From the NCBI RefSeq assembly GCF_004214935.1, contig NZ_SFCC01000012.1:62001-126000 (forward strand): a stretch of DNA of 64,000 nucleotides. The letters are read 5' to 3'. This stretch comes from Amycolatopsis suaedae (GTDB lineage Bacteria; Actinomycetota; Actinomycetes; Mycobacteriales; Pseudonocardiaceae). Below, one piece after another: positions 42,726 through 50,909 of this stretch. Position numbers and translations under genes: made by a program. How positions within the stretch are numbered: the stretch's first letter is position 1; every line of letters starts with the position of its first letter. The notes beneath the pieces were generated by a model. That model did no database searches. It saw only the letters and a program-made list of their open reading frames with translations, and was not told where the DNA came from.

Positions 42726-42739
42726 AGAAAACGCTTTCA
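42726..42739. promoter_or_regulatory. LacI-family (cre-like) operator
   Basis: Read on the minus strand, TGAAAGCGTTTTCT fits the LacI/CcpA-type consensus TGnAAnCGnTnnCA with a central CG. It lies 30 bases upstream of the binding-protein start and 81 bases before the divergent oxidoreductase start, so one LacI-type repressor could control both arms of the sugar cluster. No LacI gene is in the window. Confidence 0.7.
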
Positions 42740-42783
42740 GATGGTCGGGACTGTACGGCCGGGCGCGGCTGATCGTCAACGCC

Positions 42784-42812
42784 TTGACAGGCCGTCAACG
42801 CCTACCTAGTTT
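42784..42812 (+). promoter_or_regulatory. Sigma-70-like promoter for the oxidoreductase gene
   Basis: TTGACA (42784-42789) is separated by 17 bases from TAGTTT (42807-42812). The expected start of transcription falls at about 42819-42820, which is the A of the ATG, so the mRNA is probably leaderless. GTCAACGCC occurs twice around the -35 box (42776-42784 and 42794-42802), a possible second regulator site. Confidence 0.65.
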
Positions 42813-42819
42813 CCGTTTC

Positions 42820-43881
42820 ATGCGGGTCGGGCTGGCCGGAGTGTCCGGATACGGCCACTGGCATCTGGAGAACATCCGGCGCCTGGCCGCCCTGGACGTG
42901 GTCGAGCTGGCCGGGCTCGCCGACCCGGCGGACCTGCCCGGCGATCTCCCTCCGGTCCCCCGCTTCCGCACCCTGGACGCGTTGCTCGACGCGGTCGCGC
43001 CCGACATCGTCGTGATCGGCACCCCGATCCACACCCACGCCGACCTCGCGGGTGCCGCCCTGGAGGCCGGCGCGCACGTGCTGCTGGAGAAGCCGCCGGT
43101 GGCCGCGATGGCCGACCACGAGCGGCTGCTCGACACGCAAACCCGGACCGGGAAACAGATCCAGGTCGGCCTGCAGGCCATGGGATCGGCCGCGCTGCGG
43201 CGGCTGGGCGCACTGATCGCCGCCGGGGAACTGGGTACCGTCCGCGGCGTCGGCGCCGACGGGGCCTGGCGCCGCGACACCGCCTACTTCCGGCGCGCGG
43301 ACTGGGCCGGGCGCCGCACGCTGGCCGGCAGGCCGGTCACCGACGGTGCGCTGACTAACCCGTTCGCGCACGCCGTGCAGGCGGCGCTGTGGCTTGCCGG
43401 GATGGCCGGTACGCGGCCGGAGGTCGAGCTGGAACTGTTCCACGCCAACGACATCGAGTCCGACGACACGTCCTGCCTTCGTGCCACCGGCCCCGGTGTC
43501 CCGGTCGTCGTGGCGGCGACGCTGTGTGCCCAGCGGGACCGTCCGCCGCGGGTGGTCGTGCACGGTGACGCCGGGCGCGCCGAGCTGTTCTACGAGTCCG
43601 ACGAGCTGGTCGTGGACGGGCGGCGGCAGCGGTTCGGCCGGACCGACCTGCTGGCCAACCTGGTCGACCACGCCGGCACCGGCGCCGATCTGCTCTGTCC
43701 ACTGTGGATGACGACCGGGCTGTCGGCGGTGGTGGAGGCGGTCCGGACCGCGCCCGCCCCGGCCGCGTTGCGGCGGTGGACCGACGACGGCGGCGTCCGC
43801 GTGGTGTCCGGTGTGGACGAGTGGGTGGCCGCGGCCGCCGAGCGGCTGCTGTTGTTCTCCGAACTGGGAGCGGGCTGGTGA
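42820..43881 (+). CDS. Gfo/Idh/MocA family oxidoreductase
   Basis: The 353-residue NAD(P)-dependent dehydrogenase opens with VGLAGVSGYGHWHLENI (Rossmann turn) and has the EKPP motif in HVLLEKPPVA at residue 95, with the dinucleotide-binding lysine. DGALTNPFAHAVQAALWL carries the His of the C-terminal catalytic region. Such enzymes oxidise sugars, inositols or sugar-like groups. It is divergently transcribed from the sugar transporter operon and its stop overlaps the start of the DUF6807 gene, a pairing common in sugar clusters. Confidence 0.92.
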   Translation: MRVGLAGVSGYGHWHLENIRRLAALDVVELAGLADPADLPGDLPPVPRFRTLDALLDAVAPDIVVIGTPIHTHADLAGAALEAGAHVLLEKPPVAAMADHERLLDTQTRTGKQIQVGLQAMGSAALRRLGALIAAGELGTVRGVGADGAWRRDTAYFRRADWAGRRTLAGRPVTDGALTNPFAHAVQAALWLAGMAGTRPEVELELFHANDIESDDTSCLRATGPGVPVVVAATLCAQRDRPPRVVVHGDAGRAELFYESDELVVDGRRQRFGRTDLLANLVDHAGTGADLLCPLWMTTGLSAVVEAVRTAPAPAALRRWTDDGGVRVVSGVDEWVAAAAERLLLFSELGAGW

Positions 43882-44702
43882 CCACGCTCCGGCTGTGCTT
43901 CGGTGGCGACGACGTCGCCGTGCTGGCGGGCGAGGTCACCCTGCTGCGGTACGTCCACCGGCCCCGGCTGACCGCCGATCTGGCGCCCCGGCCGTACGCA
44001 CATGAGGTGCGGACGCTGTCCGGAACGGTGGTGACCGGCTTCCGGCCCGGCGACCACCCGTGGCACGCCGGGCTCGGCGTGGCGGTGCCGCACGTGTCCG
44101 GGGTGAACTTCTGGGGCGGGCCGACCTACGTCCACGGCCGGGGCTACCGCGACCTCGGTGACCACGGCCGGATCAGGCACGACCGCTGGTCCGATGCCCG
44201 GGTGACCAGCGGCGCCGTGGAACTGGCCGAGGAGCTGACCTGGCTGGACGGCCAGGGCAGGGCGCTGCTGCGGGAGCGGCGGACGCTGCGGGTCGGCGAC
44301 GTGGGTTCCGGGTCCTGGGTACTGGGTTTCGGCTTCCACCTGCGGTCGCTGTCGGCGCGCCCGCTGCGGTTCGACAGCCCGGCGACCCGCGGCCGCGCAG
44401 GCGCCGGGTACGGCGGGCTGTTCTGGCGGGCGTCCGACGCCTTCCGCGGCGGCCGGGTGCGGACCGGCACCGCCGCCGGCGAGGAGGCGGTGAACGGCAC
44501 GCGGGCGCCGGAGGTGGTGTTCGAGAGCGCGCAGGGGCCGCCGTGCACCGTGACGTTCACCGCGGACGGGGACCCGTGGTTCGTGCGCAGCGCCGAGTAC
44601 CCGGGCGTGTGTGCCGCGCTGGCGTCCGACGTCCCGCTGACGCTGCCGCCCGGCGGTGAGCTGAGCCGCCGCCACCACCTCACCGTCACCGGTGAGGCAT
44701 GA
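43878..44702 (+). CDS. DUF6807 (so-called PmoA family) protein
   Basis: The 274-residue product starts at GTG 43878, overlapping the oxidoreductase stop by four bases. It matches the DUF6807 family: HRPRLTADLAPRPYAHEV, then the histidine-bearing GDHPWHAGLGVAVPHVSGVNFWGG, and a late beta-sandwich region. Despite the label PmoA, there is no link to methane oxidation; these proteins go with Gfo/Idh enzymes in sugar degradation and look like galactose-mutarotase-type beta-sandwiches. It may work on the same intermediate as the oxidoreductase. The end overlaps the convergent gene by 17 bases. Confidence 0.85.
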   Translation: MTTLRLCFGGDDVAVLAGEVTLLRYVHRPRLTADLAPRPYAHEVRTLSGTVVTGFRPGDHPWHAGLGVAVPHVSGVNFWGGPTYVHGRGYRDLGDHGRIRHDRWSDARVTSGAVELAEELTWLDGQGRALLRERRTLRVGDVGSGSWVLGFGFHLRSLSARPLRFDSPATRGRAGAGYGGLFWRASDAFRGGRVRTGTAAGEEAVNGTRAPEVVFESAQGPPCTVTFTADGDPWFVRSAEYPGVCAALASDVPLTLPPGGELSRRHHLTVTGEA

Positions 44703-45069
44703 CCCGCCAGCCGGAGTCGAAGCCCAGTTCGAAGCGGTCCCGCAGGCCGAACGCGTCGGCCACGGCCAGCGTTCCGGCCGCCCGCACGGCGGAGGCCTCC
44801 AGGTCGGTCAGGTACACCCGTGCCTCGACGATCTCGACGGCGTGACCGTCCACGTCGGCTCCGATGCCGTGCAGCAGGCCGAGCCCGTCCCGCACCCCGG
44901 CCAGTGCCGCCTCGACGAACTCGGCGTCCACGCCGGGCCGCAGCGACGCCCGGTCGGCCGGCGGCACCGCCCAGGACACCGACGGTGCCGCCGCGGGTAC
45001 CGCGCGCACCTTCACGTGCCCGAAGTAGCCGCGCCCGTTCTTCTGGCGCTGCAGCCTGAACTCGCCCAT
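44686..45069 (-). CDS. Stand-alone protein resembling EF-G domain IV
   Basis: The 127-residue product starts at ATG 45069 (a GTG at 45075 is also in frame). It reads QRQKNGRGYFGHVKVRAVPA, SLRPGVDAEFVEAALAGVRDG and VEIVEARVYLTDLEASAVRAA in order. The same order is found in domain IV of elongation factor G: the G-x-x-GHV strand, the EAV-like helix, the inner strands, and a helix rich in Ala. No GTPase, domain III or V is attached. EF-G-like ribosome-protection proteins use this domain to reach the decoding site. The role here is unknown and the match is by eye. The element at 45080 abuts the upstream side. Confidence 0.62.
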   Translation of the reverse strand: MGEFRLQRQKNGRGYFGHVKVRAVPAAAPSVSWAVPPADRASLRPGVDAEFVEAALAGVRDGLGLLHGIGADVDGHAVEIVEARVYLTDLEASAVRAAGTLAVADAFGLRDRFELGFDSGWRVMPHR

Positions 45070-45079
45070 ACGCACGCGG

Positions 45080-45247
45080 CTAGTGTCCCGAGTCGGGAAT
45101 CCGCTGAACAATTCGCCGGCCCAGCTTCCCGCTGGCGGCGTTGCCGGTCGGCCCGAGTACGGTCCAGTACGAGGGCGAACCGGCGCCTTGCCAGCGGAAA
45201 CCTGGACTCGCCGACTTATGCACCGGACTCCCGACTCAGGACACTAG
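45080..45247. mobile_element. MITE-like element, copy 2 (CTAG-ended, 168 bp)
   Basis: The element starts CTAGTGTCCCGAGTCGGGAA (45080-45099) and ends with the inverted match TCCCGACTCAGGACACTAG (to 45247). Both termini keep CTAG. It is the reverse complement of copy 1 at 14883-15051 over its full length with scattered differences. The right-hand CTAG (45244-45247) supplies the TAG stop codon of the molybdenum-subunit gene. There is no reading frame inside. Confidence 0.85.
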
Positions 45248-47412
45248 TCCAGCAGATCCTCGATCAGGATGGGGATGTGCCGCACGCGGATGCCGGTCGC
45301 GTTGAAGACGGCGTTGGCGACGGCGGCGGCCATGCCGACCACGCCGATCTCCCCGACACCCTTCGCCCCGACCGGGTTGTGCAGGGTGTCCGGGTGCTGG
45401 ACGAACTCGACGTCCACCTCGGGGATGTCGGCGTTCACCGGCAGCAGATAGCCGGCGAGGTCGCCGTTGGCGATCCGGCCGTCCGGCTCGAACTCCAGCG
45501 CCTCGTGCAGCGCGGCCGACACACCCCAGATCATCCCGCCGGAGATCTGCCCCCTGGCGGTCTTCTCGTTGATGATCCGGCCGGCGTCGAACACGCCGAG
45601 CAGGCGCGACACCCGCGCCTCCCGCGTCCACCGGTGCACCCGCACCTCGCAGAACTGGGCGCCGAAGGAGCTGAACGAGTGCTTGGTCCGCTCTTCACCC
45701 GGCGCCGACGACCCGGTCGCCGACAGCGACGGGCGGTCCAGCGCCCGCAGCACCTCGCCGAACGTCATCGCCCGGCCGCCTGCCAGCACCCGGCCGTCCT
45801 CATAGGACACCTCGGCACCGTCGAACGGCCCGCCGGGAGCCGATGCCAGGGTGAGCAGCTCGTCGACGACCTTGCCCGCTGCCGCCATGATCGCCGAACC
45901 GGCGCTGGCCGTCGCGGTCGAACCGCCGGACACGCCACCCGGCGGCAGCGACGAGTCGCCCAGCCGCGGCGTGACCCGTTCCGGTGCGATGTCCAGTGAC
46001 TCGGCCCCGACCAGCGACAGCACGGTCAGCAGCCCGGTGCCCGGGTCCGACCCGCCGGTGGCGACCACGGCGGTGTCGTCGGCCAGCAGGGTGACCCCGA
46101 CCGTCGCGGGGAACCGCAGGGCGGGGAACATCGCGGTGGCCGTGCCCATCCCGACCAGCCAGTCGCCGTCGGTGCGCCCGCCCGGCTGTCGGTCGGCCCA
46201 GCCGAAACGCCGCGCGCCGATCCGGTAGCAGTCGTCGAGGTGCTTGCTCGACCACTGCAGGTCCACGCCGGGCGGCGCGATCGAGTTGTTGCGCAGGCGC
46301 AGCTCGATCGGATCCATGTCCAGTGCCACGGCCAGCTCGTCCATCGCGCACTCCAGCGCGAACGAGCCGGGTGCCTCGCCCGGTGCCCGCATGAACGTGG
46401 TCTGCGGGAGGTTCAACGGCACCATCTTCTGGCTGATGGCCAGGTTCGGGGTGGCATACCACTCCCGGGAGGTGCCGTGCGAGGTCGGCTCGACGAACGA
46501 GCGGTCCATCGCGGTGCTGCACCACGAGTCGTGGCGCACCGCCACCAGCGTGCCGTCGGTGCTGGCGCCGAGCGCCACCTTCTGCACGGTCGCGGCACGC
46601 CCCGCCGTCGCGGTGAAGACCTGCTCCCTGCTCAGCACCGCCTTGACCGGACGGTCCAGTGCCCTGGCGGCGGCCGCCGCCAGGAACGCCGGCACGGACG
46701 TGCGAGCCTTGCCGCCGAACGCCCCTCCCACGAACGGGTTCACCGCGCGCACCGTGGCCGGGTCGACGTCCAGCGCGGCCGCCAGATCGGCCATCTGGAG
46801 GAAGGCGCCCTGGTTTCCACTGTAGACGGTCAGCTTCCCGGACTCCCACACCGCGACCGCCGAGTGCGGCTCCATCGCCGCGTGGTGCTGGGCCGCCGTG
46901 CGGTAGGTCCGCTCGACGACGACCGGGCTGGCGGCCAGCGCGTCCTCGATGGACTCCACGCCCGGTGCGAGCACGGCCAGCGAGGAGGGCGCACCGTCGC
47001 GGCCGGGCGCGTCCTCGGCGGTGGCCAGGCCGTCCTCCAGCGACGTCACCGCGGGCCGTTCCCGGTAGGTCACGCCGATCAGGGCCGCGGCGTCACGTGC
47101 CTGCTCGTAGGTGCGCGCCACCACGAAGCCGATCGGCTGACCCCGGTAGGCGACCTCCCGGTCCTGCAGCGGCACCCACGTCGGTCCCAGCAGCTCCGAC
47201 GTCGGCGGATGCAGGACCAGCGGGTCGAACGGCGTGTACACGGCCAGCACGCCCGGGGCGCCCCGCGCCGCCGTGACGTCCATCGCCTCGATCTCGCCGC
47301 AGGCGATGGTGCTGTGCACGACGTAGCCGTACGCCATGCCGGGGAAGTTGTGGTCCGCCCCGTACTTCGCCGCTCCGGTGACCTTCAGCGGGGCATCCAC
47401 CCTGGCGGTCAT
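45244..47412 (-). CDS. Xanthine-dehydrogenase-family molybdenum-binding subunit
   Basis: The 722-residue large subunit holds the molybdopterin cofactor of a three-subunit hydroxylase. The motifs VNPFVGGAFGGK (cofactor binding), QTTFMRAPGEAPGSFALE and the catalytic Glu in GAKGVGEIGVVG are all intact. Start ATG 47412 overlaps the FAD-subunit stop. The closest known arrangement is the PaoABC/YagTSR aldehyde oxidoreductase; the substrate is probably an aldehyde or N-heterocycle. The stop codon is within the MITE-like element. Whether the protein lost a few C-terminal residues by that insertion cannot be told. Confidence 0.92.
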   Translation of the reverse strand: MTARVDAPLKVTGAAKYGADHNFPGMAYGYVVHSTIACGEIEAMDVTAARGAPGVLAVYTPFDPLVLHPPTSELLGPTWVPLQDREVAYRGQPIGFVVARTYEQARDAAALIGVTYRERPAVTSLEDGLATAEDAPGRDGAPSSLAVLAPGVESIEDALAASPVVVERTYRTAAQHHAAMEPHSAVAVWESGKLTVYSGNQGAFLQMADLAAALDVDPATVRAVNPFVGGAFGGKARTSVPAFLAAAAARALDRPVKAVLSREQVFTATAGRAATVQKVALGASTDGTLVAVRHDSWCSTAMDRSFVEPTSHGTSREWYATPNLAISQKMVPLNLPQTTFMRAPGEAPGSFALECAMDELAVALDMDPIELRLRNNSIAPPGVDLQWSSKHLDDCYRIGARRFGWADRQPGGRTDGDWLVGMGTATAMFPALRFPATVGVTLLADDTAVVATGGSDPGTGLLTVLSLVGAESLDIAPERVTPRLGDSSLPPGGVSGGSTATASAGSAIMAAAGKVVDELLTLASAPGGPFDGAEVSYEDGRVLAGGRAMTFGEVLRALDRPSLSATGSSAPGEERTKHSFSSFGAQFCEVRVHRWTREARVSRLLGVFDAGRIINEKTARGQISGGMIWGVSAALHEALEFEPDGRIANGDLAGYLLPVNADIPEVDVEFVQHPDTLHNPVGAKGVGEIGVVGMAAAVANAVFNATGIRVRHIPILIEDLLD

Positions 47413-48386
47413 GCGCGACTCCCCTCGGTCAGCTCCAGCAGCGCGCGGACGACGGTCCGCCGCAGCAGGGACACCTTGAACCCGTTGGCCGGCAACGGCC
47501 GGGAACCGGCGGCGGCCAGTTCGGCGGCGGCCAGTTCGGCGGCGGCCTCGAAGGACTCCCGCGTCACCGGCCCGCCGCGCAGCGCCGCCTCGACGGCGTC
47601 CAGCCGCCACGGCACGGTGGCCACCCCGCCGGCGGCCACCCGCGCGTCGGCGACCTGCCCGTCCTCGATCCGCAGCGCGACCGCGGCCGAGCAGAGGGCG
47701 AACTCGTAGGACGCGCGGTCGCGCACCTTGACGTAGGTGGAGTGCGCCGCCCAGTCCAGCCGGGGGACGACGACCTCGGCGATCAGCTCACCGGGGCGCA
47801 GGTCGTTCTCGACCTCGGGCGTGCTGCCCGGCAGGCGGTAGAACTCCGCCAGCGCGACGGTCCGGGTGCCCTCGGCGCTGATCAGCCGCAGCCGCGCGTC
47901 CAGTGCGACGAGTGCGACCGCCAGGTCGCTGGCGTGGGTCGCCACGCAGTGCTCGCTCGTGCCCAGCACGGCGTGCATCCGGCCGGCTCCGGAGACCGCC
48001 GGGCAGCCGCTACCGGGGTCACGTTTGTTGCACGGCGTGCTGACGTCGCGGAAGTAGGTGCACCGGGTGCGCTGCAACAGGTTCCCGCCGATGGTGGCCA
48101 TGTTGCGCAGCTGCTGCGACGCGCTGGCCCGCAGCGCGCGGGTGATCACCGGGTAGACGCCGGGGTGCGCGGCGACGTCGCTCATCCGTTCCAGCGCACC
48201 GATCCGCAGGCCGTCGCCGGTGCCGATGCCGTGCAACGGCAGGCCGTTGATGTCCACGACCCGCCGGGGCGTGAGGACGTCGAGCTTCATCAGGTCGACG
48301 AGTGTGGTCCCGCCCGCCAGGAAGGTGCCCGGTTCGGCGAGTGCGGCGTCGAGTGTGGTGGGTGCGGTCAGGTCAAAGGGACGCAT
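47409..48386 (-). CDS. Xanthine-dehydrogenase-family FAD-binding subunit
   Basis: The 325-residue middle subunit binds FAD through GTFLAGGTTLVDLMKLDV and ATIGGNLLQRTRCTYFRD. Unlike plain xanthine dehydrogenase it has an insert with clustered cysteines (RCTYFRD, PCNKRDPGSGCPAV and EHCVATH), the pattern seen in PaoB of Escherichia coli, which carries an extra 4Fe-4S cluster. So this is a PaoABC-like aldehyde oxidoreductase subunit. It overlaps the 2Fe-2S gene by 14 bases upstream and the molybdenum subunit by four downstream. Confidence 0.92.
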   Translation of the reverse strand: MRPFDLTAPTTLDAALAEPGTFLAGGTTLVDLMKLDVLTPRRVVDINGLPLHGIGTGDGLRIGALERMSDVAAHPGVYPVITRALRASASQQLRNMATIGGNLLQRTRCTYFRDVSTPCNKRDPGSGCPAVSGAGRMHAVLGTSEHCVATHASDLAVALVALDARLRLISAEGTRTVALAEFYRLPGSTPEVENDLRPGELIAEVVVPRLDWAAHSTYVKVRDRASYEFALCSAAVALRIEDGQVADARVAAGGVATVPWRLDAVEAALRGGPVTRESFEAAAELAAAELAAAGSRPLPANGFKVSLLRRTVVRALLELTEGSRA

Positions 48387-48825
48387 CGGCCCTCCTGGCC
48401 TGCTCGACGGCGGCGACGATGTTCGGGTAGGCCGCGCAGCGGCAGAGGTTGCCGGACATGAACTCCCGGACGTCGTCCACCTGCTGCTCGACGGCCGCGA
48501 CCGCCGACATGATCTGCCCGGAGGTGCAGAAGCCGCACTGCAGGGCGTCCTGCTCGGCGAAGGCCCGCTGGACCGGATGCAGCGTGTCCTCAGTGGACAG
48601 GCCTTCCACCGTGGTCACCGGCTGGCGCACGGTGGCGGCCAGGGTGAGGCAGGACAGCACCGGCCGCCCGCCGACGTGGACGGTGCAGGCACCGCACTGG
48701 CCACGGTCGCAGCCCTTCTTGGGACCGGTGATGTCGAGCCGTTCCCGTAGCGCGTCCAGCAGTGTCACGCCGGGCTCGACGGTGAGCCGTCGCGAGCTAC
48801 CATTGATTTCGAGTGAGATGTCCAC
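48373..48825 (-). CDS. 2Fe-2S subunit of molybdenum hydroxylase
   Basis: The 150-residue subunit binds two 2Fe-2S clusters: the plant-type one through CDRGQCGACTVHVGG with a further Cys in LSCLTLA, and the second through CGFCTSGQIM and NLCRCAAYPNI. No Tat signal is present, unlike E. coli PaoA, so the enzyme should be cytoplasmic. Start ATG 48825. It is the first gene of the three-subunit operon, transcribed away from the TetR gene with a palindromic operator between. Confidence 0.94.
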   Translation of the reverse strand: MDISLEINGSSRRLTVEPGVTLLDALRERLDITGPKKGCDRGQCGACTVHVGGRPVLSCLTLAATVRQPVTTVEGLSTEDTLHPVQRAFAEQDALQCGFCTSGQIMSAVAAVEQQVDDVREFMSGNLCRCAAYPNIVAAVEQARRADASL

Positions 48826-48890
48826 AGGATCTCTTTCCCGGGTCGCGGAATCCGAACCGGATGTTCATCCGCTTCGTGCTTTCCCACGTT

Positions 48891-48908
48891 AGCGGATAGA
48901 TATCCGCT
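48891..48908. promoter_or_regulatory. TetR-type operator between molybdenum hydroxylase operon and tetR gene
   Basis: AGCGGATA (48891-48898) and TATCCGCT (48901-48908) form a perfect inverted repeat around GA. It lies 66 bases before the 2Fe-2S start and 85 before the TetR start, in their shared control region. The TetR protein encoded at 48993 is the obvious ligand. Confidence 0.75.
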
Positions 48909-48992
48909 CCGCAATGCGTCGAGTTACTCCAGGTCCGGCCGTGCGTGCATTAGATTCATCGGGGACATCGCAGCGGCCCGGGAGGAGGAACG

Positions 48993-49625
48993 ATGGTCAG
49001 CCCGCGACGTGCGGACACCCGGCGCAACCACGAGCGCATCCTGGTCGCCGCCGCGAAATCCCTCGCCAGGACGGGCGAGGTCTCCTTCAACGGCATCGCC
49101 AAGCAGGCCGAGGTCGGGGTCGGCACGGTCTACCGGCACTTCCCCACGCCGGAGGCGCTCATCGTCGCGGTCTACGAGCGCGAGGTCCGCCACCTGGTCG
49201 ACGTGGTGCCGCGGCTGCTCGACGAGCATCCACCCGACAAGGCCTTCCAGGTGTGGACGGCCGACCACCTGGCGCACTACATGATGACCAAGCGGGGCCT
49301 GGCCAACGCGCTGCGGACGTCGAAGGGCGAGCTGCCGGCCACCGCGCAGGAGTCCCTGCTCGGCGCGGTCGCCACGCTGCTCGCGGCCAACGTCGAGGCC
49401 GGGACCGTCCGGCCGGGCCTGGATCCGGAGACGGTGTACCGCGGGCTTGCGGGGTTGTTCTTCCTCGACCCGCACGGCGACTGGAAGGCCGAGACCGAGC
49501 GCCTCACCGACCTGATCTGGCGCGGAATGCGCGCCGACGGGCCACCGTCCCGCCCCGCGGCCGGCGCCGAAGTCGGTGCGCAGCACGACATCCGGATCGA
49601 GAACCCGCCGGGCCGGCGAACGTGA
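48993..49625 (+). CDS. TetR family transcriptional regulator
   Basis: The 210-residue regulator starts at ATG 48993 behind GGGAGGAGG. The helix-turn-helix spans residues 10-58: RRNHERILVAAAKSLA, then VSFNGIAKQAEVGVGTVYRHF. The C-terminal ligand domain includes TVYRGLAGLFFLDP. It diverges from the aldehyde-oxidoreductase operon across a palindromic operator and probably represses it. A PatB-like gene follows 15 bases downstream on the same strand, so it may share the transcript. Confidence 0.92.
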   Translation: MVSPRRADTRRNHERILVAAAKSLARTGEVSFNGIAKQAEVGVGTVYRHFPTPEALIVAVYEREVRHLVDVVPRLLDEHPPDKAFQVWTADHLAHYMMTKRGLANALRTSKGELPATAQESLLGAVATLLAANVEAGTVRPGLDPETVYRGLAGLFFLDPHGDWKAETERLTDLIWRGMRADGPPSRPAAGAEVGAQHDIRIENPPGRRT

Positions 49626-49640
49626 CACTAGGGTGGCGAC

Positions 49641-50786
49641 ATGGCCGTGCCCAACCCGCTGACCCAGCTGTCGGTGGAGCAGCTTCGCCGGCGCAGCAGC
49701 ATGAAGTGGCGCACCTACCCCGAGGACGTGCTGCCGCTGTGGGTGGCGGAGATGGACGTCCCGCTCGCCGAGCCGGTGGCCCAAGCCGTCCGGGCGGCGG
49801 TCGACCTGGGCGACACCGGCTACCCGGCGGGCACCGCGTACGCCGAGGCGCTGGCCGCGTTCGCCCGCGGGCGGTGGGGCTGGGACGGGCTGGCCGTGGA
49901 GCGCACCGCGCTCGTGCCCGACGTGATGCTGGGCGTGGTCGAGATGCTGAAGCTGGTGTCCGGCCCCGGCGATCCGGTCGTCGTCAACTGCCCGGTGTAC
50001 CCGCCGTTCTACCTGTTCCTGCGCAGCCTGGGCCGGCCCGTCGTCGAGGCGCCGCTCGACCCGGCGGGACGGATCGACCTCGCCACGCTGCGCGACGCGT
50101 TCGCCCGCGCGGGCGAGCGGGCGGCGTACCTGCTGTGCAGCCCGCACAACCCGACCGGCACCGTGCACACCGCGGCCGAACTGGCCGATGCCGCCCGGCT
50201 GGCCCACGACCACGGCGTCCGCGTGGTCGCCGACGAGATCCACGCCCCGGTCGTCGCCACCGGTACCACCTTCACGCCGTACCTCAGCGTGCCCGGCGGG
50301 GAGAACGGGCTGTCGCTGATGTCGTCGTCCAAGGCGTGGAACCTCGCCGGGCTGAAGGCCGCGCTCGCCATCGCCGGCCCCGAGGCGGCCGCCGACCTCG
50401 CCCGGCTGCCCGAGGAGGTCGGGCACGGCCCGAGCCACGTCGGGATCCTGGCCCACACCGCCGCCCTGCGCGACGGCGGCGACTGGCTCGACGCCCTGCT
50501 GACCGGGCTGGACCGCAACCGGGCGCTGCTGGCGGATCTGCTCGCCGAGCACCTGCCGGCCGTGCGCTACCGGCCGGGGCAGGGCACCTACCTGGCCTGG
50601 CTGGACTGCCGCGGGCTCGGCCTGCCGGACGATCCGGCCGCGGTGTTCCTGGAGCGCGGCCGCGTCGCGCTCAACTCCGGCGCCGACTTCGGCACCGGCG
50701 GCGCCGGGTTCGTCCGGCTGAACCTGGCCACCTCACCGGAAGTGATCACCGAGGCGGTACGCCGGATGGCGGACGCCGTCAGCTGA
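49641..50786 (+). CDS. PLP-dependent aminotransferase/C-S lyase (MalY/PatB type)
   Basis: The 381-residue fold-type I enzyme belongs to the MalY/PatB group, which contains cystathionine beta-lyases. LPLWVAEMDVPLAEPV at residue 33 is the group hallmark, CSPHNPTGTV binds cofactor, the Asp is in VVADEIHAP, and the Schiff-base lysine is in SSSKAWNLAGLK near residue 230. The likely reaction is C-S cleavage or aminotransfer. It follows the tetR gene by 15 bases. Confidence 0.9.
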   Translation: MAVPNPLTQLSVEQLRRRSSMKWRTYPEDVLPLWVAEMDVPLAEPVAQAVRAAVDLGDTGYPAGTAYAEALAAFARGRWGWDGLAVERTALVPDVMLGVVEMLKLVSGPGDPVVVNCPVYPPFYLFLRSLGRPVVEAPLDPAGRIDLATLRDAFARAGERAAYLLCSPHNPTGTVHTAAELADAARLAHDHGVRVVADEIHAPVVATGTTFTPYLSVPGGENGLSLMSSSKAWNLAGLKAALAIAGPEAAADLARLPEEVGHGPSHVGILAHTAALRDGGDWLDALLTGLDRNRALLADLLAEHLPAVRYRPGQGTYLAWLDCRGLGLPDDPAAVFLERGRVALNSGADFGTGGAGFVRLNLATSPEVITEAVRRMADAVS

Positions 50787-50909
50787 CCGGTTCTCATACT
50801 CTGTGAATTTCCCCAGCAACCGAAGGTGCCGATCCGGCCACGAACCGTGCCAGGATGGAGGTGCGACGGCGGTGACGCGCCGGCGTTGCGGGGACGGGGG
50901 ACTGAGACG

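Noticed and set aside
43878..44702. Methane monooxygenase subunit, as the name PmoA family suggests.
   Set aside because: It is a soluble DUF6807 protein in a sugar cluster with no membrane helices or copper site.
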